Below are positions 36,864-46,405 of a DNA stretch of 64,000 nt, one piece after another. This stretch comes from Caldilineaceae bacterium. Lineage in GTDB: Bacteria > Chloroflexota > Anaerolineae > Caldilineales > Caldilineaceae. A program made the translations under genes and the position numbers. Each line of letters starts with the position of its first letter. Within the stretch, counting starts at the first letter, position 1. Under the pieces are notes generated by a model. That model saw nothing but the letters and a program-made list of their open reading frames with translations, was not told the DNA's origin and did not search any database. The stretch covers positions 1 to 64,000 of the forward strand of contig JACKBA010000020.1 in NCBI GenBank assembly GCA_020634815.1, written 5' to 3'.

Positions 36864-37706
36864 CTATATGGTCTCGATTGAGAGCGAAAATGCAGGCGCC
36901 GTCTGGCCGGTGATGCGCCGCCATCCCTCCCGGAGCAGGCCGGCGACCAGGGCCGTTGGCGTCAACTGGCGCACGACCAGGCCGTTGCGGCCATCAGTGG
37001 CGCCGGAGGCAAGCCAGGCTGCCTTGCGCGCCGGCACGGCGGGCGGGTTGCCCCAGAGCCGTACGACGGTTGCCAGCGGCTTGACGGCCTCCTCATAGCC
37101 GGGCACGACCTGGACCTCGCTCAGCATCTCGGTGATGACCAGCCCTGGATTGAAGCCCATGACCTCTACGCCGCACCCCTTATACTCTTTGGCAAGCGTT
37201 TCGGTGAAGGCACGCACCCACGCTTTGCTCGACCCGTAGGCATTCTGGAACGGCCGCACCTTTTTGTCGCCGGCGCCGTAGACGTTGATCAACTTGCCGT
37301 GACCTTCTGCTACGAAGTGTTGCAACGCGATAAGCGACCCGTTGTACGTGCCCACGATATTCGTCTGTACCACGCGCAAGAAGTGCTCGGGTGGGACGCC
37401 CAGCGTGGGACCGAAAGGAGCCGATACGCCGGCATTGTTGAACCACACGTCCAGCCGGCCGAAGTGCGTGAGGGCCAGATCCTTGACGGCGCGCACGTCG
37501 GCGGCACTGGCCACATCACAGGGGATGCCTGCAGCCTGGTGGCCGGCCGCGCGGAGCGACGCCACGGCGGCGTCCACCGCTGCGGCTGTGCGCGAGGTGA
37601 CGACGACCGCGGCGCCCGTCTCCGCACACGCCTGGGCGATCGCCAGCCCCAGCCCGCGCGTCCCGCCGGTGACGACCACGACTTTGCCCTGCAAGTGCTT
37701 GCTCAT
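36864..37706 (-). CDS. Short-chain dehydrogenase/reductase with altered catalytic serine position
   Basis: A 280-residue SDR oxidoreductase. The NAD(P)-binding motif GGTRGLG is at 14-20, NNAG near 91-94, and the active-site YGSSK is present. Thirteen residues before that Tyr, where the catalytic Ser normally sits (NISS-like), the sequence is INVYGAG, with Gly at the expected position. This may change or abolish the usual reaction. Substrate unknown. The ATG at 37706 is the only start that fits the Rossmann fold; a long in-frame extension upstream antisense to the neighbouring SDR gene is not credible. It is transcribed divergently from the second SDR gene. Confidence 0.85.
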   Translation of the reverse strand: MSKHLQGKVVVVTGGTRGLGLAIAQACAETGAAVVVTSRTAAAVDAAVASLRAAGHQAAGIPCDVASAADVRAVKDLALTHFGRLDVWFNNAGVSAPFGPTLGVPPEHFLRVVQTNIVGTYNGSLIALQHFVAEGHGKLINVYGAGDKKVRPFQNAYGSSKAWVRAFTETLAKEYKGCGVEVMGFNPGLVITEMLSEVQVVPGYEEAVKPLATVVRLWGNPPAVPARKAAWLASGATDGRNGLVVRQLTPTALVAGLLREGWRRITGQTAPAFSLSIETI

Positions 37707-37895
37707 GATGCCGTGCCTTTCGCTCTGCATTGGTGTGCCATCAGTGTACCACCGGCGCTCGCATGCGGCACGATCCTGTCCTTTGGTACAGCGGCGGTTC
37801 TGGGCGGGCGATCGATGGCACCGGATGGCCGGCGGAGTACGCTTGACCTGACACGAATCGCCGCCGCGATGGCGGCACCATTTACGGAGGAGCAG

Positions 37896-38615
37896 ATGAT
37901 GAATCGAGTTGCTATGATCACCGGCGCCAGCCGCGGGCTGGGCAAGACCCTCGCCGCCTTTCTCGCAGCGCAGGGCTACGATTTGATCCTGGATGCGCGC
38001 GGGCAGGAAGTGCTGGAGATTACGGCCGCGGAACTGCGTGCGTTCGGCGGGCACGTGAGCGCCATAGCCGGCGACGTGAGCGACCCGGCGCACCGGCGGG
38101 CGTTGGTGGCGGCGGCAGAGGGCCTGGGCCGGCTGGACCTGTTGGTGAACAACGCTTCCATTCTCGGTCCCAGCCCGCTGTCCGCACTGGCCGGCTATCC
38201 GCTGGAAGCGCTGGAACAGGTGCTTGCCGTCAACACGCTGGCGCCGCTGGCCTTGATCCAGGATGCGCTGGGGCTGCTTGCCCGTTCGTCCGGCCTCGTG
38301 GTCAACCTTTCCAGCGACGCGGCCGTGGGCGGCTACCCCGGCTGGGGCGGCTACGGTGCCAGCAAGGCCGCGCTCGACCTGCTGAGCCTGACGCTGGCCG
38401 GTGAACTGCGTGAGCAGCAGGTCGCCGTCGTCAGCGTCGATCCGGGCGACATGCGCACGCAGATGCACCAGGACGCATTTCCCGGTGAGAGCATCGACGA
38501 CCGCCCGCTGCCTGAAACCACGCTGCCATTCTGGGCGTGGCTGCTCGGGCAGGAGCCGATGGCCGTGAGCGGGCAACGGCTTCAGGCCCAATCTGACGTG
38601 TGGGCGATCCCATGA
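37896..38615 (+). CDS. Short-chain dehydrogenase/reductase
   Basis: A 239-residue SDR oxidoreductase. Cofactor motif TGASRGLG is at about 9-16, GDVSD and NNAS follow, and the catalytic set is complete: Ser in VVNLSSDAAVGG and YGASK. The Asp/Arg pattern after the second strand (LDARGQE) leaves NAD versus NADP open. Two in-frame ATGs (37896 and 37899) follow GGAGG at 5 and 8 bases; either is possible. It is followed 69 bases later by the QueA-like gene on the same strand. Substrate unknown. Confidence 0.88.
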   Translation: MMNRVAMITGASRGLGKTLAAFLAAQGYDLILDARGQEVLEITAAELRAFGGHVSAIAGDVSDPAHRRALVAAAEGLGRLDLLVNNASILGPSPLSALAGYPLEALEQVLAVNTLAPLALIQDALGLLARSSGLVVNLSSDAAVGGYPGWGGYGASKAALDLLSLTLAGELREQQVAVVSVDPGDMRTQMHQDAFPGESIDDRPLPETTLPFWAWLLGQEPMAVSGQRLQAQSDVWAIP

Positions 38616-38684
38616 CTGCCCTGTTGCGGATGCCGAATACGAATTGCTGATGGATGAATTGTTGATTGCTGATTGAGGTGGATG

Positions 38685-39719
38685 ATGCTACGCACTGCAT
38701 TGAGTTTTGAACGGCCGGCCGAACTCCAGGCCACGACGCCGCCGGAAGCGCGCGGACTTCAACGCGACGAAGTGCGGCTGATGGTGAGCACACCGGAGGG
38801 GCACGCGCACACGGTTTTCCAGCGGCTGGACGAGCACCTGCGGCCAGGCGACCTGCTGGTGGTCAACCGCAGCGCGACGATTCCGGCCAGTCTGCCGGCG
38901 ACGGCCGCGCTCGGCGCGTTTCGGCTGAACCTCTCGACATGTTATGGCGGCGGATTATGGCTGGCCGAACCACGCTGGAGTGCCGGCCGGCCCGGTCCAC
39001 TTCCGCTGGAACGCGGCGAGACGATCGCCGTGGCTGGCACGCAGGCAACCACCGTCGGGCCGCACCCGGGTCTGCCACGGCTCTGGTTCGTGCGCCTGGA
39101 TGCGGCGGTCGAGCGGCTGATGTGGCGCATGGGCTCGCCCATCCGCTACGGCTATGTGGATACCGCTTACCCGCTCGCCATGTACCAGACCATCTTTGCG
39201 CGGCAGGCGGGCAGCGCCGAAATGCCGTCGGCCGGACGGCCCTTCACGCGGCGCGTGCTCGAACGGCTGGCGGCGCGTGGCGTGGAGTTCGCGAGCATCG
39301 TCCTGCACACGGGCGTCTCCAGCCTGGAGGTGGAAAACGAGCGGGTCGAGGAGCACCCGATGTACGCCGAGCCGTTCCAGGTGCCGGCCGCGACGGCGGA
39401 CGCGGTCAACCGGGCGCGGCAGTCCGGGCGGCGCGTCATCGCGGTGGGGACGACGGTGGTCCGCGCGCTGGAGACGGCGTGGGATGGCTGCGCGATGCGG
39501 CCGGCGCAGGGCTTCACGAGGATCTTCATTCACCCGGACCGCGGCGTGCAGACGGTCGACGGGCTGATCAGTGGGTTTCACGATCCGTTGGCGAGCCACC
39601 TGGCCATGCTCTATGCCGTGGTCGGTGAGGAGAGCGTGCGGTCGGCATATGCCGTGGCGGTGCGACAGCGCTACCTCTGGCACGAGTTTGGCGACAGCCA
39701 TCTGCTATTGCGGCGCTGA
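38685..39719 (+). CDS. Divergent QueA-like (S-adenosylmethionine:tRNA ribosyltransferase-isomerase family) protein
   Basis: A 344-residue protein of the QueA fold. QueA moves the ribosyl part of S-adenosylmethionine onto preQ1-modified tRNA to make epoxyqueuosine. Recognisable stretches: LRPGDLLVVNRSATIPASLPA (canonical LLVFNDTRVIPARL), YGYVDTAYPLAMYQTIFA, RVIAVGTTVVRALETAWDG, GFTRIFIHPD and the end GDSHLLL. But the usual PTAGLHFT is PSAGRPFT here, HVGLGTF is HTGVSSL, and the N-terminal D(F/Y)xLP region is unlike QueA. This may be a specialised paralog with another role. Start choice: ATG at 38685 has GAGGTG four bases upstream; 38682 is an alternative. No other queuosine gene is adjacent. 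Confidence 0.78.
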   Translation: MLRTALSFERPAELQATTPPEARGLQRDEVRLMVSTPEGHAHTVFQRLDEHLRPGDLLVVNRSATIPASLPATAALGAFRLNLSTCYGGGLWLAEPRWSAGRPGPLPLERGETIAVAGTQATTVGPHPGLPRLWFVRLDAAVERLMWRMGSPIRYGYVDTAYPLAMYQTIFARQAGSAEMPSAGRPFTRRVLERLAARGVEFASIVLHTGVSSLEVENERVEEHPMYAEPFQVPAATADAVNRARQSGRRVIAVGTTVVRALETAWDGCAMRPAQGFTRIFIHPDRGVQTVDGLISGFHDPLASHLAMLYAVVGEESVRSAYAVAVRQRYLWHEFGDSHLLLRR

Positions 39720-39730
39720 CCGCGTGCGAT

Positions 39731-39781
39731 CAGTCAACGACTGAAGTCGTCACTACGGGGCGCTACAGGTCACTACGGTGG
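39731..39781. repeat. gtagtgacg-family dispersed repeat
   Basis: CAACGACTGAAGTCGTCACTAC at 39735-39756, then a partial copy GGTCACTACGGTGGG. It is the inverted form of the repeats at 1172 and 17254. Confidence 0.6.
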
Positions 39782-39836
39782 GAGTTGTGGAGCTCTGAAT
39801 CCGCAAGGGGATCGTCGCGTTGGCCGCTGAAGAATG

Positions 39837-39874
39837 AAAGAGCGCCCACTCCTATGCAGGAGCGGGCGCTCTTT
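39837..39874 (-). terminator. Strong terminator hairpin after the aldolase gene
   Basis: AAAGAGCGCCCACTCCT (39837-39853) pairs with AGGAGCGGGCGCTCTTT (39858-39874) with one mismatch and a four-base loop. It lies 14 bases after the aldolase stop codon, and on the minus strand the stem ends in CTCTTTCATTCTT. It can act in both directions. Confidence 0.85.
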
Positions 39875-39888
39875 GAGTCAGAGTCGGG

Positions 39889-41301
39889 TCAGTCAGCCAG
39901 GCCCAGGTCGTCGCCCGCGGCGCGGACGCTGGCCGGCTTGGGCTGGTGGTACTCGACGACGGTGACCAGGCGGTCGATGAGATCGCGCGTGTCGGTCACG
40001 TTGAGCTTCTGGTAGAAGAAGGCGAACTGGTCTTCCAGGGCCTGGTAGAGCGCATCCTTGGCTTCGCCCTTGAGCGCCCACAACTCGGGCTTGAACGGCC
40101 CCATGGCCTTCTTGCGCGACTTGTAGTAGAACTGCGCGTCGGTCATGTTGGGCTTGCGCTCGTCGGCGGCGGCCACGTCGAGGAACTTGTGCAGCTTCTC
40201 GGTGAGGTTGGCCGGGAAGTCGGCGTTGTCCAGGAAGAGGTTCATGAAACCGGTGGCCAGATGAATTTCCAGCGTCTCGACTTCCGGGAACTTGTTGAAG
40301 AAGTCATCGGGAAGGGTGCTGGCGCCATGCTGCACCGCACCGCCGGCGCCGTACTCGCGGGCGCGCTCGCCGAGCACCGCCAGCGTATCGAAGTCCACCG
40401 CGACCTTGGCGATGCTGCCGTCGGGCAGGACGACGCCGCCGTGGCTCGTGCCGGTCTGCACGCTGATCTTGCTCAGGCCGGCGAAGTCGCCCCGTTCCTT
40501 GAGCGCGCGTTCGTAGCCCTGCATGTAGGCATCGAGTTCTTCCGGCGTGGAGTTCTTTTCACCCACCTCGCCGATCTCGCCGCCCAGGCTGATGGTGACG
40601 CCCTTGGGCTCTACCTCGCGGATGTACTGCGTGATCTCGGCCGAGCGCGAGTAGTTGTGGAACTGCTGCTCGTCGAGCGTCGGCGGGTCGAGCGTGACGA
40701 GGGTGCTGGTGTCGATGTCGATGTTCCAGAAACCGGCCGGCACCGCTTCCTTGATCAGGTCCTTGACTTCCTTGATGGCGCCCTCGGGGTCGGTCTTGTA
40801 CTTGGCGGCCTTGACCTGGAAGTGGTCGCCCTGGATGAAGAGCGGGTGGAAGTAGCCTTCCTTGACGGCGGCGGCAATGATCATCGCGCTGTACTCGGCC
40901 GGCGGCAGCTCGCAGTAGCTCATCTCGCTGCGCGCGATCTCGAAGATGAGCGCGCCGGCGTTGGTCTTCTTGGCGGCGCGCAGGGCGGCGCGGGCGGTGT
41001 CGTAAGCCGTGAAGCGGATGTTCATGGCCGGTACGGTGCGATTCTCCCACTCGCCGCGGCCGCGGGCGATGTAGAACTCGTGGATGCTGGCCGGCCGCGC
41101 ACCGAGCACCTGGCCGATCTCCCAGATCATCCAGCGGGCGTAGGCCTTGACCGGCTCGGTGCCGAAGGTGGCGGAGCGAGCCAGCAGGTCGATGCCATCG
41201 GCCTGGAGCTTGGCGAGATCGACGACCTCGACCTTGTCGCCCTTGACGACGACGGATCCTTTCAGCTCCTGGCGCAGTTCATAAGTGGATTCGTAAATCA
41301 T
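39889..41301 (-). CDS. fba: Class II fructose-bisphosphate aldolase
   Basis: A 470-residue zinc-dependent aldolase, which splits fructose 1,6-bisphosphate into dihydroxyacetone phosphate and glyceraldehyde 3-phosphate. Class II motifs are visible: QGDHFQ (GDH 158-160, zinc and base region), SLGGEIGE with the metal-binding Glu, TGTSHGG, and AVQHGAST for phosphate binding. It is longer than typical enzymes (300-360), with an N-terminal helix region of about 60 residues and a C-terminal extension from about 375 (SRKKAMGPFKPELWALKGE). The ATG at 41301 precedes the conserved part. It lies 124 bases after the PPi-type PFK gene on the same strand, separated by a terminator-like hairpin, giving consecutive glycolytic steps in one cluster. 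Confidence 0.93.
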   Translation of the reverse strand: MIYESTYELRQELKGSVVVKGDKVEVVDLAKLQADGIDLLARSATFGTEPVKAYARWMIWEIGQVLGARPASIHEFYIARGRGEWENRTVPAMNIRFTAYDTARAALRAAKKTNAGALIFEIARSEMSYCELPPAEYSAMIIAAAVKEGYFHPLFIQGDHFQVKAAKYKTDPEGAIKEVKDLIKEAVPAGFWNIDIDTSTLVTLDPPTLDEQQFHNYSRSAEITQYIREVEPKGVTISLGGEIGEVGEKNSTPEELDAYMQGYERALKERGDFAGLSKISVQTGTSHGGVVLPDGSIAKVAVDFDTLAVLGERAREYGAGGAVQHGASTLPDDFFNKFPEVETLEIHLATGFMNLFLDNADFPANLTEKLHKFLDVAAADERKPNMTDAQFYYKSRKKAMGPFKPELWALKGEAKDALYQALEDQFAFFYQKLNVTDTRDLIDRLVTVVEYHQPKPASVRAAGDDLGLAD

Positions 41302-41341
41302 TTTGCTTGCCTTTCCGATTGGAAAAATGAAAGAACGTGCA

Positions 41342-41416
41342 CGCTGCGTTGTGGCAGCGGACCGGCGCCGAACGTGCAAACGTTGCCGGCGCCGGTCTGT
41401 CCGTCACGACGCAGCG
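41342..41416 (-). terminator. Long hairpin between the PFK and aldolase genes
   Basis: CGCTGCGTTGTGGC...GGACCGGCGCC pairs with GGCGCCGGTC...GTCACGACGCAGCG, an imperfect stem of about 27 bp closing a loop near 41375-41385. On the minus strand the stem is followed by GTTCTTTCATTTTTCC, a T-rich run, so this is a likely Rho-independent terminator or partial terminator that lets the two genes be expressed at different levels. Confidence 0.7.
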
Positions 41417-41425
41417 CATCCTTTT

Positions 41426-42589
41426 TTAGTAGAGGAACATGGGCTTGCCGAGAACGTGGCGCACCTTGGGCCGGTATTCGCCGACATCATACAACTCGCT
41501 CACATCCACGCGCTTGAGGCCGCTGGTGACGGTGCTCATGGGGATGTGGGTGTAGGTGCCGTCGCGCAGGGCGACCATGCGCCCGCTGACGCCGCTGGTG
41601 AGCAGCGAGACCGCCAGGTTGGCATAGTTGACGCCGACCATGAGATCGAGCGCGTCGGGCGCACCGGAGCGCATGAGGTAGGAGACCTGCTGGTAGATGA
41701 TGTCCTCGCCGGTCAGTTTCTTGAGCGCCTCGCCGGTGAGTTGGCCGATGCCGCCCAGCTTCTTGTGGCCGTACGCGTCAGCCTCGCCGTACTCGACGAC
41801 CTGGCCGCCCAGGAAGTGCGCGCCTTCGCTGATGGTGACCATCGCGTAGTTGCTCGGGTTGCTCTTCTTGTCCTTCATCACCAACTTGGCAAGCTTCTCG
41901 ACATCGAAGGGCACCTCGGAGATGATGGCACGGTCGACGCTGGCCAGGTAGGAGCTGATGAGGCTCGTCTCACCGCTGTTGCGCCCGAAGAGTTCGATAA
42001 CGGCGATGCGCTCATGCGAGCCGGTGCTGGTGCGCAACTGGTGGATGAACTGCACGGAGCGCGTCACTGCGGTGCCGAAACCGATGCAGTAGTCGGTGCC
42101 GTAGACATCGTTATCCATGGTCTTGGGGATGGCGACGACCGGGAAGCCTTCGCTGTGCAGGCGCTCGCCAAAGCTGAGCGTGTCGTCGCCGCCGATGGGG
42201 ATCAGGCGATCGATGCCCAGGAATTCCAGGTTGCGCAACACGTGCGGCGTGAAGTCGAGGACGCCTTTTTCATTGACCGCAGAAGGGTTCTCCGGGTCGC
42301 GCAGAAAGTCCGGCACGTCCTTGGGCTTGACCTTGGCCGGGTTGGTGCGGCTTGTGTGCAGGAAGGTGCCGCCGGTGCGGTCGATGGTGCGCACCTTGTT
42401 CTTGTCGAGCTTGCTGAAACACTCATCGTAGGTCGACGGGTCAGCCGGGTTGAGCTGGAGCAACCCGCCCCACCCACGGCGAATGCCCACCACTTCGTGG
42501 CCTTCGTCGATTGCGCGATCGACCGCGGCCTTGATGCACGGGTTCAAGCCCGGTACGTCACCGCCACCTGTCAAAATACCGATTTTCAT
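41426..42589 (-). CDS. 6-phosphofructokinase, probably PPi-dependent
   Basis: A 387-residue PFK that phosphorylates fructose 6-phosphate. Two residues that decide the phosphate donor point to pyrophosphate: GGDDT at 133-137 (ATP enzymes have GGDGS) and PKTMDND at 155-161 (ATP enzymes have PGTIDND, Gly in place of Lys). Catalytic Asp in TMDND and the substrate motif FGRNSGETS are intact. With PPi the step is reversible and saves ATP. N-terminus MKIGILTGGGDVPGLN fixes the start; the TATAAT-containing promoter at 42822 lies about 230 bases upstream. It is next to the tandem PFK gene and precedes the aldolase gene. Actual donor use is inferred from these residues. Confidence 0.92.
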   Translation of the reverse strand: MKIGILTGGGDVPGLNPCIKAAVDRAIDEGHEVVGIRRGWGGLLQLNPADPSTYDECFSKLDKNKVRTIDRTGGTFLHTSRTNPAKVKPKDVPDFLRDPENPSAVNEKGVLDFTPHVLRNLEFLGIDRLIPIGGDDTLSFGERLHSEGFPVVAIPKTMDNDVYGTDYCIGFGTAVTRSVQFIHQLRTSTGSHERIAVIELFGRNSGETSLISSYLASVDRAIISEVPFDVEKLAKLVMKDKKSNPSNYAMVTISEGAHFLGGQVVEYGEADAYGHKKLGGIGQLTGEALKKLTGEDIIYQQVSYLMRSGAPDALDLMVGVNYANLAVSLLTSGVSGRMVALRDGTYTHIPMSTVTSGLKRVDVSELYDVGEYRPKVRHVLGKPMFLY

Positions 42590-42821
42590 GCCTTACTCCT
42601 TTGAGTAAAAACGTTTTGTGTAATTGACGTACGTACAAAAACGCCTGTCCTCGTTGACATGTCGCAAGACACGCCGATCCGGCCGGATGCAGCATTTTCG
42701 CGGCAGCGCCGACCTGGGAGGAGATCGGTGGGGTTCGGATACGTACGATCGTGCAATGTTTGACTGGCGGGCCGGCATTCTCCAATTCTTTGCCGAAGCG
42801 GTGCCGGATACGCCATTGGTC
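42590..42821. other. Leader of the PPi-type PFK gene; no gene seen
   Basis: About 230 bases with no credible reading frame. They would form a long untranslated leader if transcription starts from the element at 42822-42827. An AT-richer patch with TGTACGTACGTCAA (minus strand) lies near the start codon. I recognise no known riboswitch. Confidence 0.4.
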
Positions 42822-42827
42822 ATTATA
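42822..42827 (-). promoter_or_regulatory. Extended -10 promoter element of the PPi-type PFK gene
   Basis: On the minus strand TGTTATAATG contains TATAAT with a TGn extension. No good -35 box is found 16-18 bases upstream, as often with extended -10 promoters. The tandem PFK gene has the same arrangement at 45205. Confidence 0.5.
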
Positions 42828-42907
42828 ACACTATGTCCCTCAGTTGCCTATCAAAGCGGCAGCATCGGAAAATCGAGAACTGCGCCGGACGGCGGCAGCG
42901 GCGCGCG

Positions 42908-45151
42908 CTATCCGCCGGCCAGCATGCGCTTGCTGCGATATTGCGGGCCGGGCTGGGCCAGCATCTGGGCAATGTCGCGCAGCCCCATCCACCACTGCTC
43001 CTTGGGGCGTTCATGTTTGGCGTCATAGCGGCGCACGATCTCGTCGATGTCGCTGAGCTTGTAGTCGCTCCCCTGAACGCCGATACAGGTGACATCGCTG
43101 CTCTTGGCGCTCGCCTGCTCCTCCAGAAAGCCGATGCAGCGGTGGGCGTAGCGCGTGGCCAGGATGCGGTCGAAGGGGGTGGGATCGCCGCCCTGCTGCA
43201 AGTGGCCGAGCACCGACATACGCACCTCGTAGAGATCGCCGCCCTCGGCTTCAAAGAGATCAGCCATGAATTGCGTCGTGTAAAGCGGATGGGCGCGCTC
43301 GTTGCGAAGCATGACGCCGAGGCGCTTGCCGTGCTCGAAGCCGGTGTTGAGCATCTGCACATCGCAGTAGAGATCCTCCAGCGTCACGCCCTCCTCGTTG
43401 AGATAGGCGCGCTCGGCGCCCGTTGCCAGCATGCTCATGAGGGCGAGATAGCCGCAATACTTGCCCATGACCTCGACGACAAAGCAGCGCCGCGAGGCGA
43501 CGGCCGACTGCTTGATCTTGTTGATGGCATCGACGATATTGTTCAGGGCGGTGTCGGCGCCCACGCTCAACTCGCTGCCCGGCAGGTTGTTGTTGATGGT
43601 CGCCGGCAGACAGATGATTGGAATGTCGAAGGCGGGAAAGTTCTCGCGCTCGTGCAACAGGTGCAGCGCCGACGTGTAGCCCGCCCAGCCGCCGATGATG
43701 AGCAGCCCGTCGATTTCGCGCTCCTCGATGGTGCGGGCGATGGCGTAGAAATCCTTGCCCACCGGCACGTGGCGATTCGTACCGAGTTCCGAGCCGCCCA
43801 TGGAGGCCCAGTGATCGACATCCATCCAGCCAAACTCGCGGATGTCGTTCTCGATGAGGCCGAGGAAGCTGTTGTTGATGCCGAGCATGTGATGGCCGCG
43901 GTCGAGGCCAAAGCGTACGGCGGCGCGCACGGCGGTGTTCATGCCGGGCGCCGGCGCGCTGGCCGTCATTACCGCCAGGTTGAGCCGGCGCTGGCCGGGC
44001 TTGGGTTCGTGCGGCAGGGCGCGCACCAGGGTGCGTAAGATGCGGAAGGACTCCTGGAAGCCGCGCCCGCGCAGTTCCATGGCCTGGGCGAAGTTGCGCT
44101 CGCGGATGGCCGCATTGATGGCGCGGGTCTTCTCGACGCACTCCATGAGCGGCAGGCGTGTGACGCGGTTGCCCTTCATGCCGATCAATTGTGGCGTCGA
44201 ATCGGCAGTGGCGCCGAGAATCTCTTCGACCGCGGCCACACCGACGAGGGTGCTCATGGTGCGGTCGTAGGAACTGGGCGCGCCGCCGCGCTGCACGTGG
44301 CCCAGGATCGTGACGCGCACATCCTCGTGCAAGCGTTCGGCCAGCACCTTGCACACATAGTCGGCCGAAATCTCGTTGCCGTTGCGGTCGATCGCGCCCT
44401 CTGCCACGATGACGATGCTGTCGCGGCGGCCGGCCTTGCGTCCCGCGCTCAGCACCTCGCACATCTTGTCTTCCCAGTTCTCCACGTCGGGCGGACTCTC
44501 GGGGATCAGTGCCCAGTCGGCGCCGGTGGCCAGCGCGCTCATGAGTGCCAGGTAACCCGAGTTGCGCCCCATCACTTCGACGACGAAGGCACGCTGGTGG
44601 CTGGCCGCCGTGCTGCTGATGCAGTCGACCGCGTAGGTGATGCGATGCAGCGCGCTGTCGGCGCCGATGGTGATGTCGGTGCCCCACATATCGTTGTCGA
44701 TGGAGCCCACCAGCCCGACAATGGCCAGGTGCGGGTAGCGTGCATACTCGTCCTCATCAATCTGGCCGTCCTGGCGCAGCTCGTCGAGGATGCCCGGCCA
44801 CTCCGAACGCAGCACGTCCGCGCCGGTCAAGCTGCCGTCGCCGCCGATGACGACGAGGCCGTCGATACCGTTCTTAATGAGGTTGTAGGCCGCACGCACG
44901 CGCCCCTCACGCGTGCGAAACTCGGCGCTACGTGCGGTGCCGATGATGGTGCCGCCCATTTGCAAGATGCCGCCCACCGCGTTCCAGCCGATGGGACGGA
45001 TATAGTCGCCACCGTTGACGAGTCCCTGGTAGCCTTCGTAGATGGCAAAGACTTCAGCGCCGCGATCGAGGCCAGCCCGCACCACCGCGCGCAACGCCGC
45101 ATTCATCCCTTGTGCATCACCGCCACTTGTAAAGACGCCAATGCGTTTCAT
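42908..45151 (-). CDS. Tandem-fused 6-phosphofructokinase resembling eukaryotic PFK-1
   Basis: A 747-residue protein made of two PFK domains. The N-half (about 1-385) is catalytic and ATP-type: GGDGS 103-107, GSIDND 149-154 with the catalytic Asp, VMGRNSGYLAL, PESPP, VAEGAIDRNG, GHVQRGGAPSSYDR. The C-half (about 389-747) has lost the catalytic residues: GGWAGYT in place of GGDGS and PATINNN in place of TIDND. This active-N/inactive-C layout, the linker RLPLMECVEKT and strings such as VGLVGSIDND and DSALHRI strongly recall animal and fungal PFK-1, whose C-half became regulatory; bacterial PFKs are normally single-domain of about 320-400 residues. Start: ATG at 45151 (a TTG two codons upstream is possible). 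It lies in a cluster with the PPi-type PFK and aldolase. Confidence 0.93.
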   Translation of the reverse strand: MKRIGVFTSGGDAQGMNAALRAVVRAGLDRGAEVFAIYEGYQGLVNGGDYIRPIGWNAVGGILQMGGTIIGTARSAEFRTREGRVRAAYNLIKNGIDGLVVIGGDGSLTGADVLRSEWPGILDELRQDGQIDEDEYARYPHLAIVGLVGSIDNDMWGTDITIGADSALHRITYAVDCISSTAASHQRAFVVEVMGRNSGYLALMSALATGADWALIPESPPDVENWEDKMCEVLSAGRKAGRRDSIVIVAEGAIDRNGNEISADYVCKVLAERLHEDVRVTILGHVQRGGAPSSYDRTMSTLVGVAAVEEILGATADSTPQLIGMKGNRVTRLPLMECVEKTRAINAAIRERNFAQAMELRGRGFQESFRILRTLVRALPHEPKPGQRRLNLAVMTASAPAPGMNTAVRAAVRFGLDRGHHMLGINNSFLGLIENDIREFGWMDVDHWASMGGSELGTNRHVPVGKDFYAIARTIEEREIDGLLIIGGWAGYTSALHLLHERENFPAFDIPIICLPATINNNLPGSELSVGADTALNNIVDAINKIKQSAVASRRCFVVEVMGKYCGYLALMSMLATGAERAYLNEEGVTLEDLYCDVQMLNTGFEHGKRLGVMLRNERAHPLYTTQFMADLFEAEGGDLYEVRMSVLGHLQQGGDPTPFDRILATRYAHRCIGFLEEQASAKSSDVTCIGVQGSDYKLSDIDEIVRRYDAKHERPKEQWWMGLRDIAQMLAQPGPQYRSKRMLAGG

Positions 45152-45204
45152 TTCCAAAATCGACCCTTCTGTTTTCTCGGTATTTCAATTTCACAAATGT
45201 TTCA

Positions 45205-45210
45205 ATTATA
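45205..45210 (-). promoter_or_regulatory. Extended -10 promoter element of the tandem PFK gene
   Basis: On the minus strand GGTGCTATAATTG contains TATAAT with a TGn extension; no clear -35 box. It would give a leader of about 45-50 bases before the ATG at 45151. The spacer beyond it (45211-45442) shows no gene. Confidence 0.55.
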
Positions 45211-45442
45211 GCACCGGTGCGGAAATCCCGGTAGTGTCGTATCTACACTAGCTCACTGAGGTTATCAGAGGGTTAACGGCCTGTTGCAGCGGCTTCCGGT
45301 CGGGTGGCAGATTGATCCTGCCAAACCTATATTTACATAAATGCGAGCGTTTTGACGTCACCGCCTTCTTCGGCTAGACTGGGAACCAGCCTGCCGAGAC
45401 AGGCGCACAGCGACGGTTTGAAAGAGGAAAAGGATTGGAAGC

Positions 45443-46399
<957 letters not shown>

Positions 46400-46405
46400 A
46401 ATTCG

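Noticed and set aside
36864..38591. 575-codon version of the minus-strand SDR
   Set aside because: The first 295 codons are antisense to the plus-strand SDR gene and lack similarity; the Rossmann fold starts at 37706.
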